From: Gnetum montanum | Taxonomy: Eukaryota; Streptophyta; Gnetopsida; Gnetales; Gnetaceae | DNA length: 64,000 nt | Direction: 5' to 3' | NCBI GenBank assembly: GCA_015680685.1 | Contig: MNCI01008326.1 | Location: 106,300 to 170,299, forward strand | Shown: piece by piece, positions 1-10,598 of the stretch | Layout: each line of letters opens with the position of its first letter | Position numbering within the stretch: position 1 is the stretch's first letter | Program-made: the position numbers and the translations under genes | The notes under the pieces: model-generated | The model's input: the letters and a program-made list of their open reading frames with translations, nothing else | Told to the model about the DNA's origin: nothing | Databases searched by the model: none

Positions 1-330
1 TTGTAGTGAGGGAGAAATTCCCCAAAACCATTAATTTCTTAGTGGTGGAGGAGATTCTAGGTTTAACATTATATTGGGAAGACCTTCATTGGCTTAATTA
101 GGAGCAATTTCTTCACCTACCCACCAAGAGATTCACCTTCCTTATGAGGAAGTTGAAATTGTCATTAATGGTGATAACGTGGTTTCCTTAACTTTCAAAA
201 ATGTGAACATACAGTAGGGGTCTAAAGTGGAGCTTCAAGAAGAAACTCCTAGCCACGAAATCCATCAACCTAATAGAGAGGAGCAAGCCAAGAATGATAA
301 AAATGGGTAATGGGATGTGGTTTTTGGATG
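1..330 (+). pseudogene. Tat-like gypsy aspartic protease, C-terminal part
   Basis: Decayed end of the gag-protease region of a plus-strand Ty3/gypsy element. The conceptual translation has a FLVVEEILGF block followed by an ILGRPSL motif, the usual 'LLGRPWL' hydrophobic end of plant gypsy proteases, and then a THQEIHLPY segment. The same order (EFTIVEKIP, ILGKPWL, IHQEIHLPY) occurs at 27,390-27,560, and a third copy lies at 53,960-54,130, so this is one family. Stops interrupt every frame and the 5' part, with the catalytic Asp, lies left of the window. The protease would process the Gag-Pol polyprotein in virus-like particles. It probably belongs to the element whose polymerase is at 17,358-20,735; that link is inferred. 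Confidence 0.6.
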
Positions 331-1130
331 AATTCTCTTTCAACATCATTGTTGAAAGGGATGGTGAGTAGAAACTTATGCAGAATAGGCCTTATACATT
401 TCCTACACTTTCAAAGATTAGGAAGACTCTACACAAGTAACATGCACACCTATTCCTTACATGCTATGGCCTTATAACGTTTATAATCATGTGTAGCATA
501 ACCATTTAGCCTAAGTTTTCTCTTCATTAACTAGTTGTGCCTTTTTTATGTTTTATTCTACTTATGCATATGGCCTAGAAATTTAGTTTAGTTGAATTTC
601 TATTTATTAGGTTTTCATGTCTTTATTTACTTATTTAGATTGATATACAATTAGAAAAACCATAGAAACTTTAAGATAGAGAAAATCACCAAAAAAAATA
701 TAAGTTTATCTTCAACCATGACCTACCACAGCCTAAAACTGGTAGTGCAAATAATCACATAACATGGCTTCACATGGCCTTAAATTGGCAAAACACTTGA
801 ACAACTTGTGCCTACCATGGCCTAAAACTGGAACACCTCTATTTTACCTTATTTATGTTTAGCCTTTAACTACCTTGTTTATCTAATTAACTTTATAATC
901 AAAATCTTCAACATAGCCATTTATAATGTTTATAACACTAGAACAATATATATAGCCAAAACTAAAACCAAAAATTTAAATTTAAAGTATTTATAAAATA
1001 CATAGCCATGGCCACACTGTGTGGAAAAATGTCAAAAAATAATAATATTCATAGTCTTGGCTAATAATAGCCATCAACATAAAAACAAAAACACGTAAGT
1101 AACAAGTTGAAATAGGTAGATGGAGGATGC
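331..1130 (+). other. Noncoding spacer after the Tat-like protease
   Basis: No open frame of interest. The stretch is T-rich and then A-rich, and holds the CATGGCC repeats at 715-835. Its right half (840-1,090) matches 57,716-58,030 in the third Tat copy, which shows that it is an old part of the element rather than flanking host DNA. Confidence 0.5.
715..835. repeat. CATGGCCTAAAACTGG short repeats, cluster 1
   Basis: Irregular direct repeats of a core close to CATGGCCTAAAACTGG. Variants are read at 717-732 (CATGACC, then CAGCCTAAAACTGG), 763-787 and 810-831. Similar clusters sit at 17,001-17,080, 27,994-28,107, 54,535-54,594 and 57,641-57,715, mostly downstream of a protease relic, so the cluster marks a fixed place in this Tat-like family. 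Confidence 0.6.
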
Positions 1131-3577
1131 TAAGGGTTATTTAGAGTAGGAAGTGGTGGATCATTCCCACCCTTACCACTAGGGCCACCGATGTCTCCTG
1201 ATGCTTGAAACACAACAACACATAGCTAATTAGTAACAAAAAGCCAAAATTATAACTTAAACAAAACCATAACTTAGAATAAAAATAAAACATAAAATAT
1301 ATCAAGCTTGTGGGAAATCTGGCCCCATAACTTCCAAGGGTAGATGCTAAAGGTCATTCTCCAAACATTGGATAATTTGGTCCTCTATCATATTGGCCAA
1401 GTCAATATCCCTAAGTTCAACATACGTGAGGATGTCAGTCTTGTCTACTACAGTCCAAGTAGATGATTCTTAAGTGATAGTATTTGTAGAAGTGTCACCT
1501 GCAACACTAGTGGTCTACGGAGTAGGGGACTTTTCCACCACAAAAGTGCTTTGAAAGAGTTGGTAGGCACTCTCTACCTAGATCCCCTAAATGAACAACT
1601 CTCTCTTGTGCTATTTAACTAACTCCTCTTTGAGCAACTTTAGGTATGCTAGTAGTGGACCCACATGATCTCTCTAGTCCACAAGTTCTCTAAGTTAGCT
1701 ACTTAGGCTTCCACAAAGACCTTGCAATCCTAGAGATCTCTAATCACCTCTTCCTACCATTGAGTCTTCTCCCTCACGGCCACAACCTACTCCCATAGGG
1801 ATTCATTAGACCTCTTCATCACTCATGAAGTTTTTATTCATGAGACTACTAAATCAATAGTAGTTTCATATAACCTTAAGGGTACACTCTATACATTAGA
1901 GGTAAGGATTGGAAAGGAATCAAACTCCATGTCTCGGCTAGGGTCCCACTCCACAAATGGTACTACATAAATGTAAAATACAATCATAAACATAGGTTAC
2001 AATATAAGATAACCATAACATAAACATAACCGATAACATAGCTAAATGGCTAAAGCATAGAAAGAAAAGTTCTTACCTATTTTAGGTGCAACTTATTGTA
2101 ATTGGTCAATGATGTCTTTGGCCATCCCATGCATGAACTCCATCTTGTCCAAGATCTATACCCTTGGTTTTTCATGAAACTTAGGGATAGGGACCTACAC
2201 TAGTGGCTCAAGAACTACTATAAGAATAACAATCATCAAATGGTTAGGATAAAAACCAAACATAAACTATAGGATATAACAAGAAGCATTATTACATGTG
2301 CACACTTGGCTCCTCTTCTCCTTTGTTTTAGATGATGATGGGGGATGTACCTAGTACTACCTCATTGAACAAGGCATCTAGATCATCTATATCTATGTTG
2401 GCTAACCCTTTAGCATCATGGTACTATAAGAGTGCCTCCTCTACATGCCTATGTTCATCCTTCACTACAATGACTACATGCCTATAAGCTTCCTTCTCCA
2501 TGATAGCTTGGGCTACCATGTTACAACGCTTGTCTACAACCATAGCATATAAAAACCATTTACCACTTGGAACTATAACATAGCCATAAATCTTAAAAAA
2601 TAGAATAGCCAAAAAATAGATAAAACATAAATATGATTTCCTAATGTGATGTATTAAGCTTAAAATTAAACTTCTTCTAGGTGGGCTACTCTAATGCTAG
2701 TAGTTCTTCCTCTACAGGCCTCTTGAGAATGGCCCTGGCTACCCCTTCAGCCTCTCTACATAATCATCAGGCCTCCAAGATGCTCACTAAAATCATGAGA
2801 GGCTTCTTCCCTCTACTATAAAGGGATTTACATTACCTACCACTAATATCCTTGGTGGTAATAGATAGTGAATCATCCATCTCATTTTGTGGGTTCTGGA
2901 CTTGCATGGTTGGATAAATGTGCTTTATCCAAGGCCTAGAAAGCTGATCTAGGTCTTGGACCACCCATCACTAATTACTCCACACCATCAAAAAATATTC
3001 AAACCTCTTCAAATACCACATAAATAATAAAAAATGGATGTGGATTATGGTATAGGTATCATTGCTAAGTTTGAGAATATTCTTCTAAAGCCTAATAGCC
3101 AAAGCAGCCACCCAATTGAATCTGGTACCCTCCGTTAGGACCCTCTTAAAGGTTAACCCCTATGCAATGCTGATTACCTTCTTTTTTGGTAATACTTTAG
3201 GAAATTCATGAGACCTTAACAAAGTATATGATTCCTTTTCCTCAAGGTTCATGAAGTTGTTCACAAAATTCCTAGAGTGATCATGGCTAGCACCGAACCA
3301 CTCCAAAACTTCCTCATGATGGCTTGCTTCATTCACTATTATGGTGGCAACGTTTGCCTTATTAGTAGGGATACCAAACAAGTTACAAAAGGTTTCCTCA
3401 TTAATGGATATGGTAATTAGCACACCTTGAATCATGGTGTTGAAATTATTGGTGTCTTTGTCGAAGGAGTTGATGATGTTCAACATCTCAATAGTGAGGA
3501 TGGAAGGGATGGGTGTAATAAACACACCAAGAAAACCTACATGTTCAATGCTTTCTTGGATATATCTAGATGCCTAT
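1131..3577 (-). pseudogene. Spliced antisense gene of the Tat-like element, 3' exons
   Basis: Minus-strand coding relic with several visible introns. A long exon runs from the insertion point at 3,577 down to about 2,750 (readable peptide around 3,160-3,525, with an ITISINEETFCNLFGIP block, then two or more stops). Later exons are about 2,572-2,424, 2,217-2,077 (donor GTAAGAAC at 2,076; acceptor TTATGTAG at 1,963), 1,962 to about 1,310, and a last one from 1,203 (acceptor GTGTTTCAAG). The block 'G-V-x-I-x-hydrophobic-S-x-E-x-x-C-x-L-x-G-I-P' resembles the putative plant transposon protein family (Pfam Transposase_32-like) found as an extra ORF in some plant retrotransposons; this is recalled, not searched. 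The function is unknown. The 5' exons are at 10,599-11,660, on the other side of an Athila-like insertion. The last exon recurs in the third Tat copy near 58,140-58,195. Confidence 0.5.
3573..3577. repeat. Target site duplication CCTAT, left
   Basis: CCTAT directly precedes the LTR terminus TGATGAG, and the same five bases follow the other LTR at 10,599-10,603. Five bases is the usual gypsy integrase stagger. Confidence 0.88.
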
Positions 3578-4297
3578 TGATGAGTGGATAGTTATCCCAA
3601 CACTCAACCATACGAATATGAGTGTTACATGCATGATCCGATCGAATTCCATAGACTAAGTGCCTACATGCCTCATGGAATACTTAAGGTTAATCATTCA
3701 TTATCTTCCCAGACTTACTTGTATTTGTCATGGTTGTATGGTTAAGTAAGTTTGTGGTATATGATTTTTAAGTCTTTTATGTTTTATCTCCTATGCTAAT
3801 GAGGTGAAGGGTGAGGATACTAATTAACTAACTTTAACTAACTAACTAAGCATTAATTAACCTAGCATCAGCATCCATTTCCACTTACCGTTCACACCTT
3901 GAACTAATGCAACCTTGGCTACCAAACACTAATCATTGCTGGGATCACCAAGCATAACGCATGTGCTCGAAGCGGTCATACTGAGGAACTTAACTAGGAG
4001 ATAAGGGTTGAGAGAGATTTAATGAATAATAAAGCATGTAAATGATAAATAATAAATAACAATAAATAAAAGTCCTATTTAGCCCATTCCATGCACTGCA
4101 AGGTTTATCCAAGATGTTTGTCTTTATTTCCATACACAAACTTGTGTTCTGGTACAATATTTGCTCAAATAAAGATCTGTTCACTTTAGAGTTCGTACTA
4201 TGGGCACATGGAAAATATTCTATCTCTGGAGAAGGAAAACTACCATAGTTTCACTACGGTCTAGGCCTAGAATGAGAAACAAGGGAGAGCTACCTCT

Positions 4298-4306
4298 TAT
4301 TTATAG
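4298..4306 (-). promoter_or_regulatory. TATA box of the 3' LTR
   Basis: Minus strand TATAAATAA followed by GAGG, immediately downstream of the palindromic array. The same box sits at the matching place in the LTRs at 10,524-10,532, 38,227-38,235 and 63,390-63,398, so it is the likely Pol II core promoter and marks the U3/R side. Confidence 0.7.
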
Positions 4307-4322
4307 ACCTTGTGGCGCACCA

Positions 4323-4398
4323 TGATATCGCATACACAATATCGCGAGGGATGCGATATCACGGCGGCCGCAATATCGCGGACCATGTGATATTGCAT
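4323..4398. repeat. Palindromic GATATCGCG array in LTR
   Basis: Five to six units of the self-complementary core CGCGATATCGCG, some with CG changed to CA or TG, packed upstream of the TATA box. Adjacent units also form inverted repeats around GCGGCCGC-like centres. The sister LTR carries a shorter array (10,550-10,590). Confidence 0.75.
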
Positions 4399-4405
4399 CC
4401 CATCA

Positions 4406-5229
4406 TACCTCCATGACTGAATAAAAACTCATCCTTGAGTTCTTCACAATAATATCAGGAAGGTATGGGATTATTGACTGAATGGAACTAATGGTGAATG
4501 GTATGACATGTGAATGGATCATCATTACAAGACATGATAAAACTGGTGTTCATGACAATAAGAGTGAACACCTTTTACATTAGACATCAGGCCTTATTTG
4601 GCAGCTAAGAGAGAAGAGAGAAGAGAGAAGAAGTATGCTACTACCAATGCCAGGATTGTGCTTGTCGTTGTCCATATGTAAGCGTGCCAGTGATCTCGCT
4701 CCTTGCATAGTTGCTTTAGCACCAATCCATTCCAAGTGTTCCCTCTATATCCAATCCATTGTTGTATGATTTCCATCTGCACATACAACATAGTATTATA
4801 TTAGCAAGGGTAAATGAATCATAATGCATTTGTTACCTTTCTTCGATGTAAGTCCATTGGCTAAGTTGTGGTATGGTTGATTGCAGATCTGGAGATATAA
4901 TATTGGTGACTAACGAAGGTGTAGGGGTTAGGAGAAAATCAAAAAAATTGGGCCCCATACCCCCATGACTAATCTCAAACCTCTAGTAGTGAGAGAATGG
5001 AAAAAGAAAAGGACTAAGAAAGATGGATAAAAAGAGATAACGGTAACGTCAATAAAGTGTATGTCAAGATGGAAATGAACAAAATAAAATGGATTGCGAA
5101 AATGTTAGAGGAAAGAAGTTAATTGGTGCACCAAATAGGAATGTCAGTGGATCCTCCCCAAAGTAGGCTCATGCCCTTAATTCCCTAACCAACCCACATT
5201 CAAAGAGTCCATAGGCTCTGGGAATGTCA
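4406..5229 (-). pseudogene. Spliced 3' ORF of the Athila-like family
   Basis: Region between the coding part and the 3' LTR that is well conserved with 37,255-38,115 in opposite orientation. Reading the minus strand it starts with a MSLLWGG motif near 5,190, then a T-rich stretch, then an intron of 60 bp (4,777-4,836; donor AAG/GTAAC, acceptor TGTGCAG), and an exon beginning MEIIQQWIGYRGNTWNG. The plus copy keeps MSLLWGG and an intron of exactly 60 bp. Conservation over the intron boundaries suggests a real spliced product in the ancestor, in the place where Athila elements carry an envelope-like ORF. I see no clear envelope feature, only a hydrophobic end (LALVVAYFFSLL). The purine-rich stretch next to the LTR (TCATGGAGGTA) is the likely polypurine tract. 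Confidence 0.5.
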
Positions 5230-6446
5230 TTTGGAACAAGAGCTAAAGTGTTAACCATAATACTTTACCTAAACGAAAACAATGCATCCACCAAGATATA
5301 TACTAATGATACAACCAGCAATGAGGTGAACAATGGAGGAGGAATGATGGAAGGAAGAGAATGGAATGGAGTCTCAAGAATAAGGTGGTGTACAGTCCCT
5401 TATGTGTTGCATGATTAATGTGACTTAGTAGATCGCATTCCAAGTCTGTCCTCAAACAAACCACATCCAGTGACTTCGCATTAATGCATTTGGCCAATCT
5501 ATCCACTTAAAGTAACAAGAATGCCTTCACCCAAGAGCCACTACCATTCAGATGAACCGAAAGAGAAGAGAATGGGAACCAAGAAGGGCCTTAGTTAGAG
5601 TGAACATGTTTTATTGAGTTTCATAACTAGTGCTTGTAGCCCAAGGATTATTTCATCTTGAATTCTCATTGTTTTTTTTTTGTTTTTTGTTTTTTTATGT
5701 GTTTATGTGTGAGAACTACACCATGCAAAGACTTATTATTTTTATTTACTCAGCTTCCTGATAATTGGGTAACATTGAAATGAGAAGAGAACTCAAGAAG
5801 AAAACATCCAAGCACCCAAAAGAATGGCTAACAAAAATGCATCAAGTTCCCTTGAAGTCACACCCTTTTCGATCCTTGAGTCCTTCCTTAGTTTGAGAAA
5901 TGCCCAGTCACTGATTCATTAGAGTTCTTATTTAAAAGGAGACTATACATTTCCAAGCCAAAAGAAACCATAGAATTTTTTGGATGAATGGATGAAGTGG
6001 ACTCATTGCCTGTCATACCGAAAGAACCATACCTTAGTATCAACATCATAACTTAAAGGTAAAAACCAAACACTAGCAATCAATAGGAAAAAAATTGCTA
6101 CCATCATAAAGAACACTTATTGGGTGACAAACCTACAAGATGGATAACACAGACATACACTCACACATAAATAAATGAAAAAGAGTAAACAATGTTGTAA
6201 GAAAAAAAGGAAAAGGTAAAGAAATTTGTAAAACAACAATGTGAAAAATAAAATTGTGTAAAAAAACGTGTAAAACAAAAATGTGTAAAAGAAAAACTTA
6301 AAAGAACTGAGGGCTCCGAATAATTAGCATAGGTGGCTATCTCCCCCATGACTGAATTGAAAGGAAGAGATCCAAAATAATGAGCACCTATTTGAATTCC
6401 TTAGAAGTGTCCAACTTCTCCCGACTAATGTTCTTAGATGTGGAAG
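5230..6446 (-). other. Noncoding 3' internal region of Athila-like element
   Basis: About 1.2 kb with no sustained open frame on either strand. It holds poly-A/poly-T rich runs (for example 5,670-5,700) and long T-rich minus-strand tracts near 6,180-6,300. This is where RT, RNase H and integrase should be; none of their motifs can be seen. Confidence 0.55.
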
Positions 6447-7130
6447 TCAACAACGCTCATGCTCCAATGTATTTATGCCTTCATTGTTAGCATGAGTTGT
6501 TCGCCCAGTTTGTTCCATGCATGTTGGTCGGTTGCTCTTTCGATTAGCTGTCACCCACGGGGTATCCACTACTTGTGTGGTTTCTACATACAGGCACCTT
6601 TGTATTTTTTTTTCTTTGGCACACCAGTTACATGGAAGAGATGCTGAGCATACCTCCATGTCATCACCCTCTGAGTCACTGTATGTGATGCATGGAACTT
6701 TCTTCTTCTTGATCTTTCCATAAATATTTACCTTAGATATCTCCAAGGAAAGATCATGGATCTCTAGGTATGCATCTATTGTACTTAGTCATGGTCTTGC
6801 CATTATAATTGGGAAGCCCCCATTGTTACTGTTAACTTCTATCACTAGGAAATTGGCTGGGTATGATCAACCATACATAGTGGTAACTATGTCCTCCACC
6901 AATCCCAAGGGAATGGTGATGGACTAGTCAACTAGTTATAGTTGAATATTTCTCTTCTTAAGTTGCGGCAGGTTCTAGGCTTGATACATTTCTCGTGATA
7001 TTAAGTTGACTTCGGAACCTGAGTCAAGAAGAGCCTTATGTGGTTCATTCCCGGTGACTTGTCAATAGATTAAGAAACTTCTAGGATCAAAGAGTTTCCT
7101 GGGAAGGTGGCCTACCTTGATCCAGTTAGT
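6447..7130 (-). pseudogene. Athila-like aspartic protease
   Basis: Retroviral-type aspartic protease that would cut the Gag polyprotein. The minus strand gives ALLDSGSEVNLIS, with the catalytic Asp-Ser-Gly at 7,017-7,025, then a flap-like region, then FPIIMARP-LSTIDA, the equivalent of the GRPWLxTxxA end of plant gypsy proteases. A tail of about 100 residues follows (6,447-6,746) with an acidic SDSEGDD patch. Stops occur after MYQA and near NIQL, so it is inactive. The same protein is encoded in the opposite orientation at 33,415-33,735, where the Gly of the active site has become Arg. Family placement is from the gag, linker and primer site, with moderate certainty. Confidence 0.7.
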
Positions 7131-9662
7131 AACGGTATGTGTTAACATAACCGTATGCATTAAGCTCTATTGTTAGACTAAAGGGAGCCCTAAAGTCTTG
7201 CATAGACTCAACCACTTGTTCTTGTGAGAGCTTGTCTGGGCTTTTGGTTCTAAAGAAAGGTCTTCTCTTCTTGTGGTTGTTAGAACCAATAGTGAGTTGA
7301 ATGTTTACAGCTCTCATAACATTACATTGCTGCGGTTGAGTGGGGAGTTCCCCTTGCATTGTTGGAGCAGGTGGTATGGGAACTATCGATAGAAGAGTGG
7401 TGAATGGATTCGGAGGATGGTACATGTGTGGAGTGTCTCCCGTAGGAGAAGGAGTCCTTCTAAAATACTCTCGAACTTGGTAGTGACGTTGGGGAGTTGT
7501 GTTACCCATAGAGTCACTTAGAGAAACTGGCTGCTGCACGTAATAACCATATGGGTCCAGTTGTCGGTAAGGGTATTTTTTTCTTGGCAGTGGCATCTCC
7601 CATGACTGTGGGTGTGGTGACTACTGATGTTGCTCAATGGGTTGTGATGGAGTTCCACTTGGATAGTACATTAATGGTTGGTGGAACTATCTTGGGTTAT
7701 CTTGGGGATAAGGTAACCTTTGGGGTGCTTGCCATCTGTTAAGTCTCAGGTTAAGTCCATACACCCCAGACTCTTGTAGATGTGAGATGATTGGACAACA
7801 TTCCTTAGGATGGTCATATTGGCAGATCTCACATCCACCATCATTGTCTGTGTCTATGTCCACAACCTCATTGGAGATAGTTATTTTCCCCATACCCTTG
7901 TCACATGCATGGCCTGCATCTCTCCTCTTCTTCTTGTCTTTTTCACTACTTCATTCCTCCTTAGACTCCTCTACGATTCTCAGGACAGTTTCAAGTCTAG
8001 AGTCTAAGGAATCCCACAATTGATCCACCTTAGCCGATACTTCTATTGTTAACTTTTGAATCAGCAAGGTTTTTCTGTTCACCAACTCCTCGAGTGGTGA
8101 CTCATCCTTCTCATCACAAAATCTCACTCCCTTCTTTCGAAGGGAAGGGTCACGGTTGTATTCTTTTGTGCTCTCTCTTTTTCATAGCTCCCCTTCTTCT
8201 TTGGCTACTTGCTCCAACAAGTGATGAATTTCATGGGATCTAAGTTTGGATAATCTCCCTTGGGCATATTTCCCAAGAATTCTCTAGTCTCATGTCTTAG
8301 ACCATCTACAATGTGGTGAAGTTCATCCCACTGTGCATAAGCATGACCTGGGCAATGATGTAGCAATGCATAGTATCGACCCATGGTAGCATCCAAGGGT
8401 TCGTTATTACCATGTCTCCATCCTTGGATTTTCTTATGCAAATTAGACACTCTGGAGTATGTTTGGTATTTATTTTTGAATAACTCTAACATCATACTCC
8501 ATCTCCTAATGGTTTCCAGCTCTAAGGACTGGTACCAGCTCTCTGCTTCCTTGATGAGTTTCCTAGGGAACAACTTTAGTTTTTGCCATTCATTTTCTAT
8601 ATTTTGCAAGGCGCAGGCATCGTGGAATGCTTGTAAATGATTCTGTGGATCAGCATTATATTCCCCCTCAAAGCCTGGGATGTTATTCATGTCTAAACGT
8701 TTGATCCAACTATCCTTTTGATGCCTTATGGGTATCCTAACTGCCTCCATTATATTGACCATACTTCGGGTTGCAAGTAGGGGCTTGTCATGATCATCTC
8801 TTTCATGATGTCTATGATGTCTACATTGTTTCCTATTTTTCCTTCGTTCATGTCTTGATTCTCATGAGTGCCCTCATCCTCTCTCTTGACCTTCTCATCT
8901 AGGTCTCTTATTTTCCCTACCCTTATCCTCACCATTATGCTCTTTGTGGCTATGCCTAGATGTGGAAGGAGAGGGTGAATGGTGTGATGAAGGGGAAGAA
9001 GAAGGAGAACCACCACCATGAAGATGTTTCTTACCTTCTTTTCAGTTGCTACGACCCCAATTGTGATGATAATCAAAGTGTCCATCCTTGTCGTGTGTTG
9101 TTGTTCCCTGAGTGAACAGTTGGCATTCACAGGGGTCAGTACCAGGGTTATGTATAATGGAGTGTAGGTTTTGATACCCCACCTCCTCACCATTGTTAGA
9201 AGGGGGAACATCATTCTATAGAGAACCCATTATAATGGGTTCACCATCTTTGATATCACTTAGGATGTGTGGGACCCCTTTTCCCTTCAACAATGTGTGG
9301 TGGCTCTCCTGCCACAAGTCCCTTAAACGTTGTGCTTCTGTGGGATGGTAATCTCTTGTGTCAAAATCACCTATAACGTATTCAACATATAGCTGTATCA
9401 TGCTGATCTGTGCCAAAGCATGGAGGAGCATGTTGGGGACTGCATGATCTAGGGCTAACACTATGTTACCTTGTAAGTCTCTCCATCAAAGTTGTTCATC
9501 TTGATGGAGGATAAAAGTAAAATCTAGTATGTACTCATCGGGATGAGTATATACCACTCGGTATTGTTGAGGAACTGGTGGATTTTGGTTATGCATGTTG
9601 GACTATCGACTATTTCTTGTATGATCCCTAGGTGGTGAAATACTCATATGAGAAGAAGACAT
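7131..9662 (-). pseudogene. Athila-like gag
   Basis: Capsid/nucleocapsid gene of the element. ATG at 9,662 (MSSSHMSISPP) lies about 145 bp from the LTR, the first good start after the primer site. In order: an N-terminal domain (9,216-9,461, NMLLHALAQISMIQLYVEYV), a His/Ser/Arg/Pro-rich low-complexity part (about 8,880-9,060), the retrotransposon gag domain (8,205-8,762: IPGFEGEYNADPQNHLQAF, LKLFPRKLIKEAESWYQSL, then FKNKYQ and a FLGNMPKG end), a helical stretch, a zinc-knuckle-like CEICQYDHPKEC at about 7,800-7,840, and a Pro-rich linker at 7,126-7,596. At least three stops or shifts break it. A plus-strand copy of the C-terminal half is at 32,266-33,400 and keeps YEHPKEC followed by FPIISHLKE. 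Confidence 0.8.
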
Positions 9663-9785
9663 CTTGATTTAATTCGGTGTGCTATTAATCATTATATAAT
9701 TATTTGCTTAATTAACCCTAAGGTTCATTTAAGCTCCCAACAATGTGGATAATCTCCTATATTCTACTTAGCGCACAAACACTTA

Positions 9786-9805
9786 GTCCCTGGAAATGGG
9801 ACCAA
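9786..9805 (-). promoter_or_regulatory. Primer-binding site, tRNA-Asp type, decayed
   Basis: Directly after the LTR end on the minus strand comes TTGGTCCCATTTCCAGGGAC. It differs from the TTGGCGCCGTTGCCGGGGA primer site known from Athila-type gypsy elements mainly by changes at or near CpG sites. This fits first-strand priming from tRNA-Asp, and it fixes the right LTR as the 5' one. Confidence 0.7.
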
Positions 9806-10598
9806 TGATGAGTGGTGAGGTATCCCAACATTCAACCATATGAATACGAGTGTTACACGTGCAATCCAATCAAACTCCATAGACTAAGTGCCTTCACGCC
9901 TCATGGAAAACTTAAGGTTAATCATTTTTTGTCTTCCTAGACTTACTTGTATTTGTCACGGTTGTATGGTTAAGTAAGTCTGAGGTATATGATTTTTTGT
10001 CTTTTATGTTTTATCTCCTATGCTAATGAGGTGAATGGTGAAGAGAATAATTGACTAACTTTAACTAACTAACTAAGCATTAATTAACCTAGCATCAGCA
10101 TCCATTCCCACTTACCATTCGCACCCTAAACCAATGCAACCTTGGCTACCAAACGTTAATCATTGTTGGGATCACCAAGCGTAACGCACGTGCTCGAAGT
10201 AGTTGTACTGAGGCACTTAACTAGAAGAGAAGGGTTGAGAGAGATTTAATGACTAATAAAGCATATAAATGATAAATAATAAATAACAATAAATAAAAGT
10301 CCTATTTATCCTATTCCATGAATTGCAAGTTTTATCCAAGAAGTTCGTCTTTATTGCCATACAAAAACTTGTGTTCAGGTACAATATTTGCTAGAATAAA
10401 GATTCATTCACTTTGGAGTTCCTACTATGGGCACATGGAAATTATTCTATCTCTGGAGAGGGAAAAATGCTAGAGTTTCACTACGGTCTAGGCCTTGAAT
10501 GAGAAACAAGGGAGAGCCACCTCTTATTTATAGACTTTGTGACGCACCGTGATATCGCATACGCAATATCATGGCCCATGCGATATCGTGTCCCATCA
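9806..10598 (-). repeat. 5' LTR of the Athila-like element
   Basis: 793 bp, minus-strand ends TGATGGGACA and CACTCATCA. It carries a TATA box at 10,524-10,532 and a palindromic array at 10,550-10,590 that is about 36 bp shorter than in the sister LTR. It is followed by the target duplication CCTAT at 10,599-10,603. Confidence 0.88.

Larger units (their letters stand above)
3578..4405 (-). repeat. 3' LTR of the Athila-like element
   Basis: 828 bp. On the minus strand it opens TGATGGGATG and closes CCACTCATCA. It aligns along its whole length with 9,806-10,598, the differences being mostly transitions at CpG sites plus about 36 bp of extra palindromic repeat here. Members of the same LTR family are at 38,116-38,959 and 63,256-64,000 (plus) and, more decayed, at 40,895-41,711 (minus). 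Confidence 0.88.
3578..10598 (-). mobile_element. Complete non-autonomous Athila-like gypsy element
   Basis: A 7,021-bp minus-strand LTR retrotransposon with both LTRs (3,578-4,405 and 9,806-10,598), a perfect 5-bp target duplication CCTAT, and a primer-binding site beside the right LTR. Inside, in transcription order, are gag (from ATG at 9,662), a CCHC-type knuckle, a Pro-rich linker, an aspartic protease with DSG, about 1.2 kb without coding potential, and a short spliced 3' ORF. I find no reverse transcriptase, RNase H or integrase, so the element would need proteins supplied by a relative, such as the family members at 31,626-38,959 and 46,981-49,115. Several stops show that gag itself is now dead. 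The insertion landed inside an exon of the antisense gene; the flanking reading frame continues across the duplicated CCTAT. Confidence 0.85.

Noticed and set aside
8383-8640. Plus-strand open frame of 85 codons
   Set aside because: Opposite-strand shadow of the gag domain on the minus strand, with no domain of its own.
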